A DNA stretch of 64,000 nt from Byssothecium circinans (Eukaryota; Ascomycota; Dothideomycetes; Pleosporales; Massarinaceae), in contig ML977046.1 in the NCBI GenBank assembly GCA_010015675.1, positions 1 through 64,000 of the forward strand, given 5' to 3'. The notes under the pieces were generated by a model. The model was not told the DNA's origin. It was given only the letters and a program-made list of their open reading frames with translations, and searched no databases. Of this stretch, positions 10,883 through 22,025 are shown one piece after another. Position 1 is the stretch's first letter. Each line of letters begins with the position of its first letter. A program made the translations under genes and the position numbers.

Positions 10883-11704
10883 TGGTGGTCGAGATCGTGG
10901 CAGAGAATGAGAATACGGGGGAAGCTTGAGGCGAAGAAAGACCGCACATCAATCTGCGCTTTCCATCTAACTGCCCCGACATAGGGTATTTCTATTTATT
11001 TTATTTATTTCACGAAATACACATTGAAAGAGTTCAGAGACAACACAATATCGCGCTTGGCCAAACGTCTCGAGGATGTTGGATGTTGGGCGTGCGGATG
11101 CATTTCCGTCTTAAGCTAAGCGCGATTTACGAAATTCATCATGACGGGAGCGAAGGATCCATTCAGCTTTTCACTCCTCTTCTCTGAGTGCGGGTGTCTT
11201 TAAACTCAGCCGGACGCAAGCTAGTGTCCAAGGCTGAAGAGCCATGAGTGGATATCCTTCATATACAGCGATCGGGGCACTAGGCACCCAGGGACGTTCT
11301 CCCCGCCAGAAGGAAATTTCTTGCGAACATGGCTGAAGAAGCAATTTTCGCCGAACTGTCCACCACAGTGCCACATCATGCATATCACTATGCCACAGCA
11401 TTGCAGTTCTACATGCGCATGCTGTGCTTGAATCTTCCTTTTGACTGGCCAGATGTCGGCTCCTTCCCCAGCGTGGGGCACATTCGGTCTTCCTCTGTTC
11501 CCCCCGCAACAATTATTCAGCAACTACTTCTCACGATAGCATAGCTTATCTTCTAGTTAATGGCGTTGCGGTGACGAGCGTGAATTTCTTTTCCTTATTA
11601 GATGTATTCGCTGGCCGTTTGATGTCGTCCTCCTCTCTCTTCTCCTCAATTTCGTGACGTGAATCAGTCTTCTTCCATCAGTCTTCCTCTTCAGTACCTT
11701 CGGT
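10883..11704. other. Intergenic region
   Basis: No supportable gene. Several open frames of 70-110 codons overlap on both strands but have no recognisable domains. The right end is the promoter of the MFS transporter and is rich in CT tracts (around 11625-11690), common before fungal transcription starts. Confidence 0.45.
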
Positions 11705-13383
11705 ATGGCTGCATCCACACGCCTTCATGGCCTCTTTGACGTCCAGTCAAGCACTCCAGTTGCCAGTCCACCTGTGGCTTATCAGAAAAAACCTACCCGC
11801 ATACGAGACCCGCCATCCATTATTGAACTCGATGACCTCACCTTTGGAAACCGCTACAGCCGCCCCAGCACATCTGTTCCCCAAACGCCTAATGAGCAGC
11901 GATCAGGTTTCATCACTCCAAAAACGCCACATGAAGTCGAATCCAGCTCTCCACCTACCCCAACACAGAACGAAGGGGTGGCGATTATGCAGAGCTGGAA
12001 CAATCCACCTATCAACAAGTGGAGGATTCTGTGCTGCTGCATGATTTATTTTGGCAATGGGCTGAATGACTCCGGTAGATATTTGAGATAAATTGGCAAC
12101 ATGATTACCGCTGACGTATTGGACAGTTGTCGGTGCACTGATTCCATACATGGAAGTCTATTATCACATTGGATACGCGATCGTGTCTATGATCTTCGTA
12201 GGAAATGCAGCTGGCTTCATCACAGCTGCTTTCTTCACGAACTCGACACTGGACAAACTAGGTCGTGCAAAGACGATGATTGCATCCGAGGTTTTGCTTA
12301 TCACCGCATATATAATGATCGTTGTGACCCCTCCCTACCCGGTCGTCGTTATTGCGTATGTTTAGTCACTTGCCCCTACTCCAGCTCACTCAACTAAAAA
12401 TTGTTTAGCTTTTTTCTCCTCGGCTACGGCTTTGCAACAAATCTTGCTCTCAACAACGTCTTCTGCGCCAATCTCCAACCATCCAGCGCCATTCTTGGGG
12501 CCGCTCATGGCAGTTACGGTGTCGGCGGCATCGTCGCGCCGATAATCGGTACAGTCATGGTCTCCAGCGGCATTCTCTGGTCCCGGTTTTTCATCATCAC
12601 GTTAGCCCTTCGGTTTTTCTGCATCGCTTTCGTCGTGTGTACTTTCTGGTCCTACAAAGAAGATGAACCAGCTACGCTCTTGTCAGCCTTGGAACGTACC
12701 GCGAGCCGACAAGCTGCCGCTGAAGATCGAGAATCAAAGCTCAAGAACTTACGCCAGGCACTCGTGAATCGAGTCACTATCTTTGGTGCGCTGTTCATAT
12801 TTGCGTATCAGGGTGCCGAGGTCTCGGTTTCTGGTTGGGTCATCTCCTTCCTGATCAACTATCGTGGAGGAGATCCAGCACATGTGGGTTACGTTACTGC
12901 TGGTTTCTGGGTAAGCTTTGGAACAATCCAACCCATTTTGAGATCCGATAGGTACTAATTTTACTAAAGGGAGGTATCACTCTAGGCCGCTTCGTTCTAA
13001 CTCATGCCGCCCCCAAAGTCGGCGAAAAGAACTTTGTAATAATTCTAACCATCGGTTCCGCACTCCTTCAACTCCTTGCCTGGCTCATCCCCAACGTCAT
13101 TGGAAATGCTGTTGCTGTCTCTGTGCTCGGTCTACTCCTCGGGCCGGTCTATCCATGTGCGCAAACGATCTTCACGCGCCTGATGCCTCGCCACGTACAG
13201 ACCACAGCGATTGGCTTCATTGCAGGAGCTGGGAGCTCAGGTGGTGCTGTTGCACCGTTTACCACGGGATTACTTGCTCAAGCTGCGGGGACTTGGGTAC
13301 TGCATCCTGTGTGTATTGGGTTGTATGTGGTTATGATGGCTTGTTGGGTTGGGTTGCCTAGGGTGAGGAAGAGGACGGAGTAG
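11705..13383 (+). CDS. Major facilitator superfamily transporter
   Basis: Exons are 11705-12074, 12127-12355, 12409-12910 and 12970-13383; 504 residues. About 105 hydrophilic N-terminal residues (Pro/Thr/Ser-rich, several TP sites) precede roughly twelve membrane helices. The first begins at KWRILCCCMIYFGNGLND, and LDKLGRAKTM is the A-like MFS loop between helices 2 and 3. The second half opens at GITLGRFVL, with GLLLGPVYPCAQTIFTRLMP and AGAGSSGGAVAPFTTGLLAQ towards the end. The overall pattern is like the fungal group related to yeast Bsc6 and bacterial FucP-like permeases, so a small sugar or organic solute is plausible, but the substrate cannot be read from sequence. The transporter is not next to biosynthetic genes. 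Confidence 0.87.
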
Positions 13384-14216
13384 AGGGCGGTTGGGACTGT
13401 CTTTGCACTTCCTGGTAAGATTTTGTTCAAAGTGTGATATCATCTCTCGTATGAAGTCATGGCTTTGCATAACCGTGGGAAAGCGAAGGTGAAGAGAAAA
13501 GAAGTTGAGGGAGCCATCGGCGACAGCGTCTTCACGCAGGAGTTTCAGCGTTTGAGAGGCTGTGGAAGTAGGGGAACAAATCTTGATGTCATAAACCATG
13601 GCATTGACTTCATTGCCGTTGATTTAGAGTTATCCCACCCCGTGTTCCGTCCGACATGCGTCCAATCCCCTTCACCTTACCTGTGCACTTTCCAAGTGCT
13701 GATTCTCTTTTTGCACTTCTTTGCATATCGGCTGACCGCTGTCTAACATGGCCTTATCAAATTTACCAAACGCTGCCCGCATCGGCATTAGCAGTGCACC
13801 TACACATTTTTTGTAACAGCAAAGGTGCGATGCTTCCCTCCGAAAGAAGATGGAAGCTCGGACTTCGCGGCGTTAGGACTTAAATTTCTAAACAGCTAAT
13901 GTGGAGCCCCACCACAAAGTTGACGTCGTCCCTCCGATGATTCTCGGTGCCATGGTCCACATCCAGCGAAACGCAATTATTGCCAAACGATTCAGCCACT
14001 ATATCTAGAAGTTTCATCCTGCATCATACGACCTAGGTACAAGGTTATAAATATGGGGGCGAACCCCGCCACTATAAAGAGCGATGGACTTCCCCGCCCA
14101 GAAGCACTTCGTAGCTTTCTTTCCGTCCTAACAGCCATTGAACAACTCGACCTGATTTCACCTCTGAACTCTCGGAACACCATACCTAGCTATATTCAAA
14201 GTAAGAGACTTTAACA
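13384..14216. other. Intergenic region before the aldo/keto reductase
   Basis: No supportable gene in 833 bp. It contains a TATA box for the next gene, described separately. Confidence 0.5.
14046..14053 (+). promoter_or_regulatory. TATA box of the aldo/keto reductase gene
   Basis: A consensus TATAAATA lies 164 bp upstream of the ATG at 14217. This is within the usual range for a fungal TATA-containing, inducible promoter. Confidence 0.55.
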
Positions 14217-15568
14217 ATGTCACTCTTCGGTACTCCCCCCAAGGCGGCCTCGCTGCTCGACTTCCACAGCATCCTGGCTCCCACGGCCGGTGTGCGCGTC
14301 TCGCCACTATGCCTCGGCGCGATGAACTTTGGCGACGCTTGGGAGGAGTGGATGGGCAAGTGCGATAAGAAGACTACATTTGAGATGTTGGATTTCTTCT
14401 ATAAGCAGGGTGGGAATTTCATCGACACGTGAGTAGCCAGCGTTCTCTACCTCTCCAAACTCGAAAGAGGCCCAACATACGACTTTCAACTCCCCCTTTT
14501 ATCCATTCAAACAATCAAGAGAGTCTCATATCTTCCGTGCCCTTGTACTAATAACACGCACAGCGCCAACAACTACCAAAACGAAGAATCCGAGACCTGG
14601 ATCGGCGAATGGCTCACCGAACGCGGTGTCCGCGACGAGATCGTCCTCGCCACAAAGTTCACAACGTGCTACCCGAACCCAAACGCCTCGCCGCGCCAGC
14701 GCAAGAACTTCGCCGGCAACAGCACTAAATCGCTGCACGTGTCGCTCGCGGCGTCGCTGAAGAAACTACAGACGGATTACATCGACTTGCTCTATGTGCA
14801 TTGGTGGGACTTTAGCACGGGGATTGAGGAGTTGATGCAGAGCTTGAATCATATGGTGCAGAGGGGTAAGGTGCTGTATTTGGGGGTTAGTGATACGCCG
14901 GCTTGGGTCGTGAGTAAGGCGAATCAATGTGAGTAACCCTCCTCCCCTCCCCTCATTCTTCGAGTTTTCGGTAAAAGCTAACCATTTTCATAGATGCCCG
15001 CGACCACGGTCTCCGCCCCTTCAGTGTCTACCAAGGCCGTTGGTCCGCTGCCGCCCGCGATTTCGAACGCGAAATCCTCCCCATGGCGCGCAGCGAAGGC
15101 ATGGCCCTCGCGCCCTGGGGCGCCCTCGGCTCCGGAAACTTCACCGTAGCCGAGAAATCCACCTCCGGAGAAAAAGGCCGCAACTTCGGCAGCCAGACGG
15201 AAGCCCAGCGCAAAGTCTCCGAGAAGCTCGCTGCTATCGCGAAGCAGAAGAACACGCTTACCACTTCCGTCGCGCTGGCGTATGTACGGCATAAGGCGCC
15301 TTATGTGTTCCCTATTGTGGGTGGGAGGAAGGTGGAGCATTTGAAGGGGAATATTGAGGCATTGGGGTTGGAGCTGAGCGATGAGGAGATTGATGATATT
15401 GATAGCGCTGTGGAGTTTGACCCGGGGTTCCCGATGAATTTAATACTGGGGCCGGATGCAAATGTGAGGAATACGACGGCGGATGTTAGGTTGTTGGCTT
15501 TTGCTGGGCCGTTGACCAGGGTGCCGAATCAGGTGTTGGTTAAGCCGCAGATTCATAAGCTGGAGTAG
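14217..15568 (+). CDS. Aldo/keto reductase, aryl-alcohol dehydrogenase / norsolorinic acid reductase type
   Basis: Exons are 14217-14428, 14564-14928 and 14994-15568; 383 residues. An NADPH-dependent TIM-barrel oxidoreductase. The catalytic tetrad is visible: Asp in FIDTANNYQNEESE with Tyr in the same segment, Lys in LATKF, and His in YVHWWD. GVSDTPAWVVSKANQY and the later Arg/Ser-containing AYVRHKAPYVFPIVGGRKVEHL form the cofactor-binding part. The length and the GAMNFGD start resemble fungal AKR9 enzymes (Aad and NorA-like proteins). The substrate is unknown; likely aryl aldehydes or a polyketide ketone. No secondary-metabolite backbone gene is nearby. A strong TATA box upstream suggests regulated expression. 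Confidence 0.9.
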
Positions 15569-15780
15569 AAGCCATTTCAGGCAAGCTGGGAGGAAGAACT
15601 AAATAGGTGAACGGGATGTGTTGACACTGGTATTGCATTTACATGCACTCGCTTGTCCGAACTTGCCATAATAAATCGACCTTCAACATGAGACGTCCTC
15701 GTCATCTCAGGGGTATCACTAAATACAAAATCCAATTCAATATAAGGCAACACTTCCTCATCCTAGCCCGTCCAACCCCA
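15569..15780. terminator. Convergent 3' region, aldo/keto reductase / rex4
   Basis: Only 212 bp lie between two convergent stop codons, so the two transcripts probably share or overlap their polyadenylation regions. AATAAA-like ATAATAAATC occurs near 15669. Confidence 0.4.
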
Positions 15781-16869
15781 CTAGTTCTTCTTCTTCTTCT
15801 TCTTCTTCCGATTCTTACTCTTCCTCTTCACAGCCTCGCCCCCTCCAACATCCACCTCCACCGCCGTCGCTTCCGGCCTAATATTCCCATACCTCTCCCG
15901 AACCTCAATATCAAACCCCTCCTTCTCCAGCCGAAACAGCGCCATAGTAACCCTCGCGTCCTCCACCGAGCTATGCGCCCCCGTCTGAATCACCACCCCG
16001 AGCAACTTCTCCGCCAATATCTTCAACGACGGCGTGCGTCCGGGTATCATAGCCAGTTCACGGAACTTTGAGTACTTTGACGTATCCCGTATATACCGTT
16101 TATCGTGCCCGAGGAGCAGGGCATCGAGGTCGTTTTTCACCCCATGGCCAACGAGTATGCGGCCTTCGAGCAGGATCTTGAGATCGTTGTGGACTTCTTT
16201 GAATGTGCGGGCGGTGCTTTTGTGGATGTGGTGGGGTAGGATGCCCGAGACGGAGGTGCGGTAGTCTGTGACTCTGATCTTGGGCTGCATCTGCACGTAG
16301 GAATCGTAGACTTGGTGGCCGTGGTAGTTCACTGCGGATACGCGAGCGAGAGCCGAGTCTTTGTCGGGCTCGGGGCCTATGCCGACCATTTCGCAGTCGA
16401 GCGCTATGTATTTTGCGGGGAGGGCGAGGGGGGATACGCCTTCGTTTTCGATGTCGGGGAAGGAGGGGGAGGGCGTGAGGACGGAGATTGCGTCGGCGGC
16501 ATTTTTGGAGGCGGAGAGGAGGGGGGTCTGTTTTAGGGAGGGCATGGAGAGGCTTTTTGAGAGGGTTTTAGGGTTGTGGTGCTTGGGGGAGGCGCCGATT
16601 GAGGCGGGTTCTTCCATCTTTTGTCTTTTGCGAGATGGGGGTGTCTTTTGTGGTGTTCGTTTTTCTGCTCCTTTCACTGGTCCTTTTCTTTCTCCATTGG
16701 CCGTAATTTCTGATCTCTTGCGTTTTAGAGAATTCGAATTCTCTGCTGTGGATGTCGATTTCGATCTCGTCGTGGGTGCGGGCGCTGGCTTCGTCTTCAG
16801 CGACGCCTGCAGCTTCTTCCAGTTGCTGGACAAATTGCTCATTTCAACCGGAGCCATCTTTATCATCAT
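15781..16869 (-). CDS. rex4: RNA exonuclease 4 (DEDDh 3'-5' exonuclease)
   Basis: A single exon of 362 residues. Rex4 acts in the nucleolus in pre-rRNA processing (ITS1). The exonuclease domain spans about residues 152-315, with the three Exo motifs: ALDCEMVG (Asp-Glu), HGVKNDLDALL (Asp) and HSSVEDARVTM (His and Asp), the DEDDh set. The first 150 residues are basic and Ser/Pro-rich with KRKR and SRKRQK stretches, likely nuclear/nucleolar signals. The C-terminus ends in a lysine run encoded by a TTC repeat on the plus strand. An ATG immediately downstream of the first (MM) would change little. The gene is divergent from esa1, with start codons about 307 bp apart. Confidence 0.93.
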   Translation of the reverse strand: MMIKMAPVEMSNLSSNWKKLQASLKTKPAPAPTTRSKSTSTAENSNSLKRKRSEITANGERKGPVKGAEKRTPQKTPPSRKRQKMEEPASIGASPKHHNPKTLSKSLSMPSLKQTPLLSASKNAADAISVLTPSPSFPDIENEGVSPLALPAKYIALDCEMVGIGPEPDKDSALARVSAVNYHGHQVYDSYVQMQPKIRVTDYRTSVSGILPHHIHKSTARTFKEVHNDLKILLEGRILVGHGVKNDLDALLLGHDKRYIRDTSKYSKFRELAMIPGRTPSLKILAEKLLGVVIQTGAHSSVEDARVTMALFRLEKEGFDIEVRERYGNIRPEATAVEVDVGGGEAVKRKSKNRKKKKKKKN

Positions 16870-17176
16870 CTACCTCGCATATCGGTGTTTATTTCTTGCT
16901 TCATTGGCCGTCGTCGAGAGTTATGCGTTTGTGATGTCGCACTGCAATCGCATCGAAGCTCCCCGCGACTTGACCGAACAGAAATTCCGCAGGGAAGTTG
17001 CAGCCCGTGCGTCTGGTCTGCCTGATTGGCTACTGCCCAACAGGCGGCAACATGATCATCGCCGCCCAGCCGCCGCCGCGACAAAGGGCGATAGTACCAT
17101 CAAACTTCTCGCGACTACAACACTCCACCACACGACTCATAATTTGCGATAATTTCACACGAGTGTCGGAGGGGTC
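16870..17176. promoter_or_regulatory. Divergent promoter rex4 / esa1
   Basis: 307 bp between two divergent starts of nuclear housekeeping genes; no TATA box is evident. Confidence 0.5.
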
Positions 17177-18908
17177 ATGGCACCCCGCGAAACCTCTCAT
17201 GAGCCGGCTGGCACGCCCGTGCCGGTCGAGACAGGGTTTGCGACTTTGGCGCAGCTGAGGTATGTGCGATACTTACAGGTGAAATTTAGAGATGGCTGCT
17301 GATGAGTTGGGTGCAGGGCGGGTGTGAAGGCTTTTGTAGACAAGGTATGTATAGTCGAGCGCCGGAGGTCGCGATCGCTATGTGAGGGCGAGAACACCAT
17401 CGTGGCTTATGAAAGTCAAGATACTCACTCTATAATTTCTTCTCGTCTCCCCATCTGATTCTAGTTCTCGTATCCTTTGAAAATCATATATTAATACATC
17501 CCAGGATGGCGAAAAGCGCAAAGCCGAAATCCTCATGATCCAAACCCGCGCCGGCAAGCCCAAATTCTATGTCCACTACGAAGACTTCAACAAGCGTCTC
17601 GACGAATGGATAGACGCCACTCGCATCGACCTCACGCGCGAAGTCGAATGGCCCGCGCCCGAGAAACCCGAAAAGAAGAAAACAACCACCTCCTCCAAAA
17701 CCGACAAAGCAACCCCTTCATCAGGAACCCCAAGAATCGACCCTAAGAACCCTAAACGCTCCCGCGCCCAGCTCGAGCGCGAAGTCTCCAGCACCCCCTC
17801 GGAAGCTACCAGCAGCAATGTGCCCTCCAAAGTCCAGCGAAAAGACAGCGAGTTGCTCGTCACGACCGAAGTAACCGACGGCGTAACCCCCAAGCCTGAA
17901 GACGAAGAAACCGACGTCGTCGATATCCAAGACGCCGCCGCCGCCGCAAAAGCCATCCCCGACACTCTCTACTCGCGCGAGGACGAAATCGAAAAGCTGC
18001 GAACCTCAGGCTCCATGACGCAAAACCAAACCGAAATCGCGCGCGTCCGCAACATTGAAAAAGTGCAAATGGGCCAATTCGAAATCGAACCGTGGTACTT
18101 CTCGCCCTACCCCATCACCTTCACCGACGCAGAAATAATCTACATCTGCGAATTCTGCCTCTCGTACTACGCGTCGGAAACGCAATTCACGCGGCACCGG
18201 TCGAAATGCACGCTCCTGCACCCGCCGGGGAATGAAATCTACCGCGACGACTACGTAAGCTTCTTCGAAATCGACGGGCGGCGGCAGCGAACCTGGTGCC
18301 GCAACCTGTGCCTCCTGAGTAAGTTGTTCCTGGACCACAAAACACTCTACTACGACGTCGACCCTTTCCTCTTCTACTGCATGGCGACGCGCGACGAACA
18401 CGGCTGCCACCTCGTCGGCTACTTCAGCAAAGAGAAAGATTCCGCCGAAGGCTACAACTTGGCCTGTATCCTGACCCTGCCGCAATACCAACGCAAAGGC
18501 TTCGGGAAGCTCCTCATCGACTTCTCCTACCTGCTCTCCAAACGCGAGGGCAAACTAGGCTCCCCCGAGAAACCCCTCTCCGACCTGGGGCTCTTGGGGT
18601 ATCGAGCGTATTGGCAGGAGGTTATCGTCGAGTTGCTCATGGATGGGAGGACGGAGGCGAATGTTGAGGATTTGGGCGCTGCGACCGCCATGACGACGAA
18701 TGATGTGTTGCATACCCTGCAGAATCTTAATATGCTGAGGTATACGGCGAAGGGGCAGCATGTTATTGTGTTGACGGATGCGGTGGTCGAGCAGAGGGAG
18801 AGGCAGAGGGCCAAGGAGAAGGTTAAGGGGAAGAGGGCCATTGAGGCTGACCGGTTGAGTTGGAAACCGCCGGTTTTTTCGGCCGCGTCGAGGACGTGGA
18901 ATTGGTGA
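17177..18908 (+). CDS. esa1: MYST histone acetyltransferase ESA1 (NuA4)
   Basis: Exons are 17177-17259, 17317-17344 (only 28 nt) and 17505-18908; 504 residues. The catalytic subunit of NuA4 acetylates histone H4/H2A. An N-terminal chromo-barrel begins on the tiny exon ([16 protein letters not shown]) and runs through [17 protein letters not shown] Ser/Lys-rich linker follows. The MYST domain has the C2HC zinc finger at about Cys252, Cys255, His268 and Cys272; the auto-acetylated Lys in [12 protein letters not shown] (about 316); the catalytic Cys in LACILTLPQ (about 358); the acetyl-CoA loop QYQRKGFGK (about 364-372); and the general-base Glu in [11 protein letters not shown] (about 392). Everything needed for activity is present. 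Confidence 0.95.
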
Positions 18909-19374
18909 GGGGGGTTACTGGTGTGGGAATGGGGAAGAGAAGGGGTGGTTCTGCTTGCGGTCGCTGTGTATTTTGCTATTGTATTCTACTGTGTTTGGTG
19001 TTATATGCGGAGGTATGTCTACCGGTCAACGGAGTCTGGTCATGCATATGGGTGGTCTCATTACGAAGTGGTATACCCATTCAGAAATCAAGCGTGTCTT
19101 TCACTCATTGTATTCACAACCCAACGGTCCATAAATACCGGGTATCCTGACCTGATGTATGCTGTCTCCGATCACCCATCTGATCCAACCCGCGTCTTCA
19201 TCACATACAATCCACCCTGTCGCATATCCAAACCCCAAACCCCGCGAACTATAAAAAGTACTCAACCGCAGGCCTCATCTCCACATAGCTAAAGACTTTC
19301 TTCCTTTTGTGCCCAAGCTGACTTGCAGCCTGGACCTGCACCCCACTTTCATCCTTATCGTGCTCCTCTCCATC
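18909..19374. other. Convergent intergenic region esa1 / PP4
   Basis: 466 bp of 3' flanks; no gene seen. Confidence 0.5.
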
Positions 19375-20860
19375 CTAAAGGAAGTAATCAGCAACCGGTT
19401 TCTTCGCCGGCATCCCCCTAGAATCCTGTGGCGCCGCTTCAAAGACTCGATACCTCCTCCCAGGCCCATCTCTCGGCCTCCCCATACCCTCGCCCAGTAC
19501 CGAGCTCAGCCGTCGATTCTCGCCACCTCCGCTGATGGCGTTGCCGTTAGGGCCGACGTTGGACCCGAGAACCCATCCGCGTCCGCCACCTCCTCTTTCA
19601 CCATTACTTCTTCGCACGAAGCCGGCATTTGACCCGTCTTCGCCCAGTTCAAGGATAGCGGCAACATTTCCGCAGCGGTAGCAGTAGTTTGGTGCCGACC
19701 AGACAGTTACGATTGTCGATTCAAACATTTCCTTGAAGCCTTCCATGACGAGTTGATGTGCGCGTGCGATCAGGCTGAGGTCGTTTTTGTGGTTGAAGCA
19801 CTTGACAATGTCAGCGCCAAAGAGGAAACCTGCACCACGTGGTGAGAGACCCCAGCCGTCGATTTCGTCCGGGTCTGACCAGAGGAGATCGCACATTGCG
19901 CCTTCGTGGGGGACTTCTTGTTTGCGATCTAGCAACCGGATCTTATCGATCGTGTCGATAAGAGGGGAAAGGCCGCCGTGTACGCAGAGGACGGCGCCTG
20001 TGTCGTTCTTTAGGGAGCCGTTGGCCGAGGATGTGGCGCCTGTGCCTGCGGGGCCGGTGTTGGAGGGTGTAGGTGCAATGGGGGAGGAGGACGCCTGGTT
20101 CGAATTTGCTTGCGAGGCGGCGCTGGATTGTGAATCTGAATTGCGGGCGTAGCGATACATAATCTCCCCGTGTGCATTGAGGGTTTCTATTTCGATGTCG
20201 CAGTCGGCGTCGGGAATGTCCACACTCTGGGTGTTCTCTGCGATGGGACCGTCGGTGGGTGTGAGAGAGGTTGCAGCGCCGGAGACGAGAGCACCCAGTG
20301 CGAGGTAGTCAAAGACTTCGCAGCAGTACCGCCATACGTTTACACTGCCGTACTTGCGCAGACACTCGTCATAGAAGCCGTATACCGTTGTGATCTGCCG
20401 CGATTCGTGATTGCCCCGGATCAATGTTATTCGGTCGGGATATCGCACTTTGAGGCAGAGGAGGAGGAGGAATGATTCGAGTGAGTAGAAGCCGCGGTCT
20501 ACAAAGTCGCCCATGAATAGATAGTTGGTGTCTGGCACATCGCCACCTACACGGAACAGCTCCATGAGATCATGGAACTGGCCGTGTATGTCACCGCATA
20601 TCTGTTCATCTGTTATCAGCTTGAGCTGGATCGTGTGTCTCCCCGTTGCAACGTACCGTCACCGGGGCATCCACGCGCACCACATTTGCCTCCTCGATCA
20701 GCAGCTCGCGCGCCTTGTAACATAGCTCTCGAACCTGATTCTCGGGTATGGGACGACATGCGCGGAGTTGTGTGATAGCTCTGGGAATGGTTCAGCTTGC
20801 GTCTAATGTGATAGAGAGCATGGCGCATTACCGGTCGAGGTCGCTGCCGCCGACGCTCAT
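19375..20860 (-). CDS. pph3: Serine/threonine phosphatase PP4 catalytic subunit
   Basis: Exons are 20860-20832, 20780-20657 and 20601-19375; 459 residues. The first two exons were placed by hand; they supply the family start ([19 protein letters not shown]) and [17 protein letters not shown]. This is a PPP-family metallophosphatase. Metal and catalytic motifs are GDIHG (54-58), GDFVDRG (82-88) and GNHE (114-117), then HGGLSP and the RAHQLVMEG and [10 protein letters not shown] segments. The C-terminus ends in VADYFL, the methylated-tail signature of PP4 rather than PP2A or Sit4. Two low-complexity insertions, about residues 158-253 and 372-435 (Ser/Gly/Asn-rich), make it much longer than the usual ~307-residue PP4. 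They interrupt surface loops and not the active site. Confidence 0.92.
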
Positions 20861-21440
20861 GGTTGCAGCTGTGCTGTAAGCCCACGGAGGGCTGAGAAGT
20901 ACTCTAGCCGCTGTTCAGAGGATCTCGGGTGCGCAATCGGTGCGTAGCTATACAATTCTGGGTTGCAAAACGGGGTGGCGGGGCGCAGGCAACGGAGACG
21001 GTGAGTGGCCGAGTCTCGTGGTACTTAACAGCGGAGGAATTCCCGAACTATTGCTTGAGCTGTAGGAATTGTAATACGGAAACAGACGTCAGGTCGGATG
21101 TAACAGGGCGACAGATGGCGATACTAGATAGCAAAACTGGTGTTGAGCTGAGCGGACGCAGTGCACACTGCAATCAAGCGCTGCCGATCGCTGCAGGGAT
21201 TCCCCCTAGCGCCTTCCGCGTGGCTTTTCCGGAACAGCCCCAGATTCCGCACCACCACCTCCACTGTCCAGCACGACCCCCGCCTGCACCGCGCTTCTAC
21301 ACGGCATCCGCATACTCGGTCCACATCAATTGCGTTGGTTCTCCTTTCCAAAGTCTCCAAACAGCAATTGACCCCTCCAGACCCAGGGATGCCTCCACCG
21401 TACCTCTCATAGCTCGAACCACAACCCACTACTACCCATC
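20861..21440. promoter_or_regulatory. Divergent promoter region, PP4 / small protein
   Basis: 580 bp between divergent starts. An open frame (20929-21474, plus) overlaps here but has no domain and runs out of frame with the next gene; I do not call it. Confidence 0.4.
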
Positions 21441-21869
21441 ATGCCGCCGCACCTCCACCCGCGGTCGCGCATGACCATGTCGCTCTTTACCAGCACACTC
21501 ATGGTCTCCTTCGTCGTCGTCGCGGCACCACATCTCCTTCCCTGCCCTGTCGATCCACGCACACTCGCCGACTCAGCAGACCCAGACGCGTTATCAGGGG
21601 AACCAAGGAAAAGGCGGCGGCGGAGGATTTCGAGAGAAGAGACGTGTAATGATGTCATGAGCGAGGAGAGAAGGAAGGTTAAGGAGGTGGATGAGTGGGC
21701 GACGCCGAAGAGGGAGAGAGAGTGTCCGGTGCCGAAGCCAGGTGGGTTGATCGGGCAGGTCTTGGGATTGAAGAAGGAGAGTGATGGAAGGGAGGAGGAG
21801 GATTCTGTTACGAGACAAGTGGTAAGGGTGCGGAGAAATAGGAAGTCACACAACGAGGGTAAAGAGTAG
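21441..21869 (+). CDS. Small protein with N-terminal hydrophobic helix, unknown function
   Basis: 142 residues, or 131 from the second ATG (MTMSLFTS). One hydrophobic segment (SLFTSTLMVSFVVVAAPHLLPCP) lies near the start. Then come an Arg-rich patch of about five arginines, a charged helix (EERRKVKEVDEWATPK) and the motif ECPVPKPGGLIGQVLGLKKE. The arrangement would suit a small membrane protein of mitochondria or ER with a basic tail. I do not recognise the family. The antisense frame 21407-21955 is longer but looks like a shadow: its composition mirrors the Arg-rich coding strand. Confidence 0.6.
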   Translation: MPPHLHPRSRMTMSLFTSTLMVSFVVVAAPHLLPCPVDPRTLADSADPDALSGEPRKRRRRRISREETCNDVMSEERRKVKEVDEWATPKRERECPVPKPGGLIGQVLGLKKESDGREEEDSVTRQVVRVRRNRKSHNEGKE

Positions 21870-22025
21870 ATGTGGAGGTACAAAGCGTGTATCATATGTA
21901 CAGCAGGAACGGACGATGCTAGAATGTACCGAGTACCGAACTGTCGACAACACACCTATTGCTATTCTACATGGGTATGTGCTGGCACTACTAATAACCT
22001 CAAGGAATTCCCTTCAACCCACCGG

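Noticed and set aside
20929..21474. 181-codon plus frame upstream of the small protein
   Set aside because: No domain, unusual composition and overlaps the better-supported start at 21441 in another frame.
21407..21955. 182-codon minus frame opposite the small protein at 21441
   Set aside because: No domain and composition explained by the Arg-rich sense frame.
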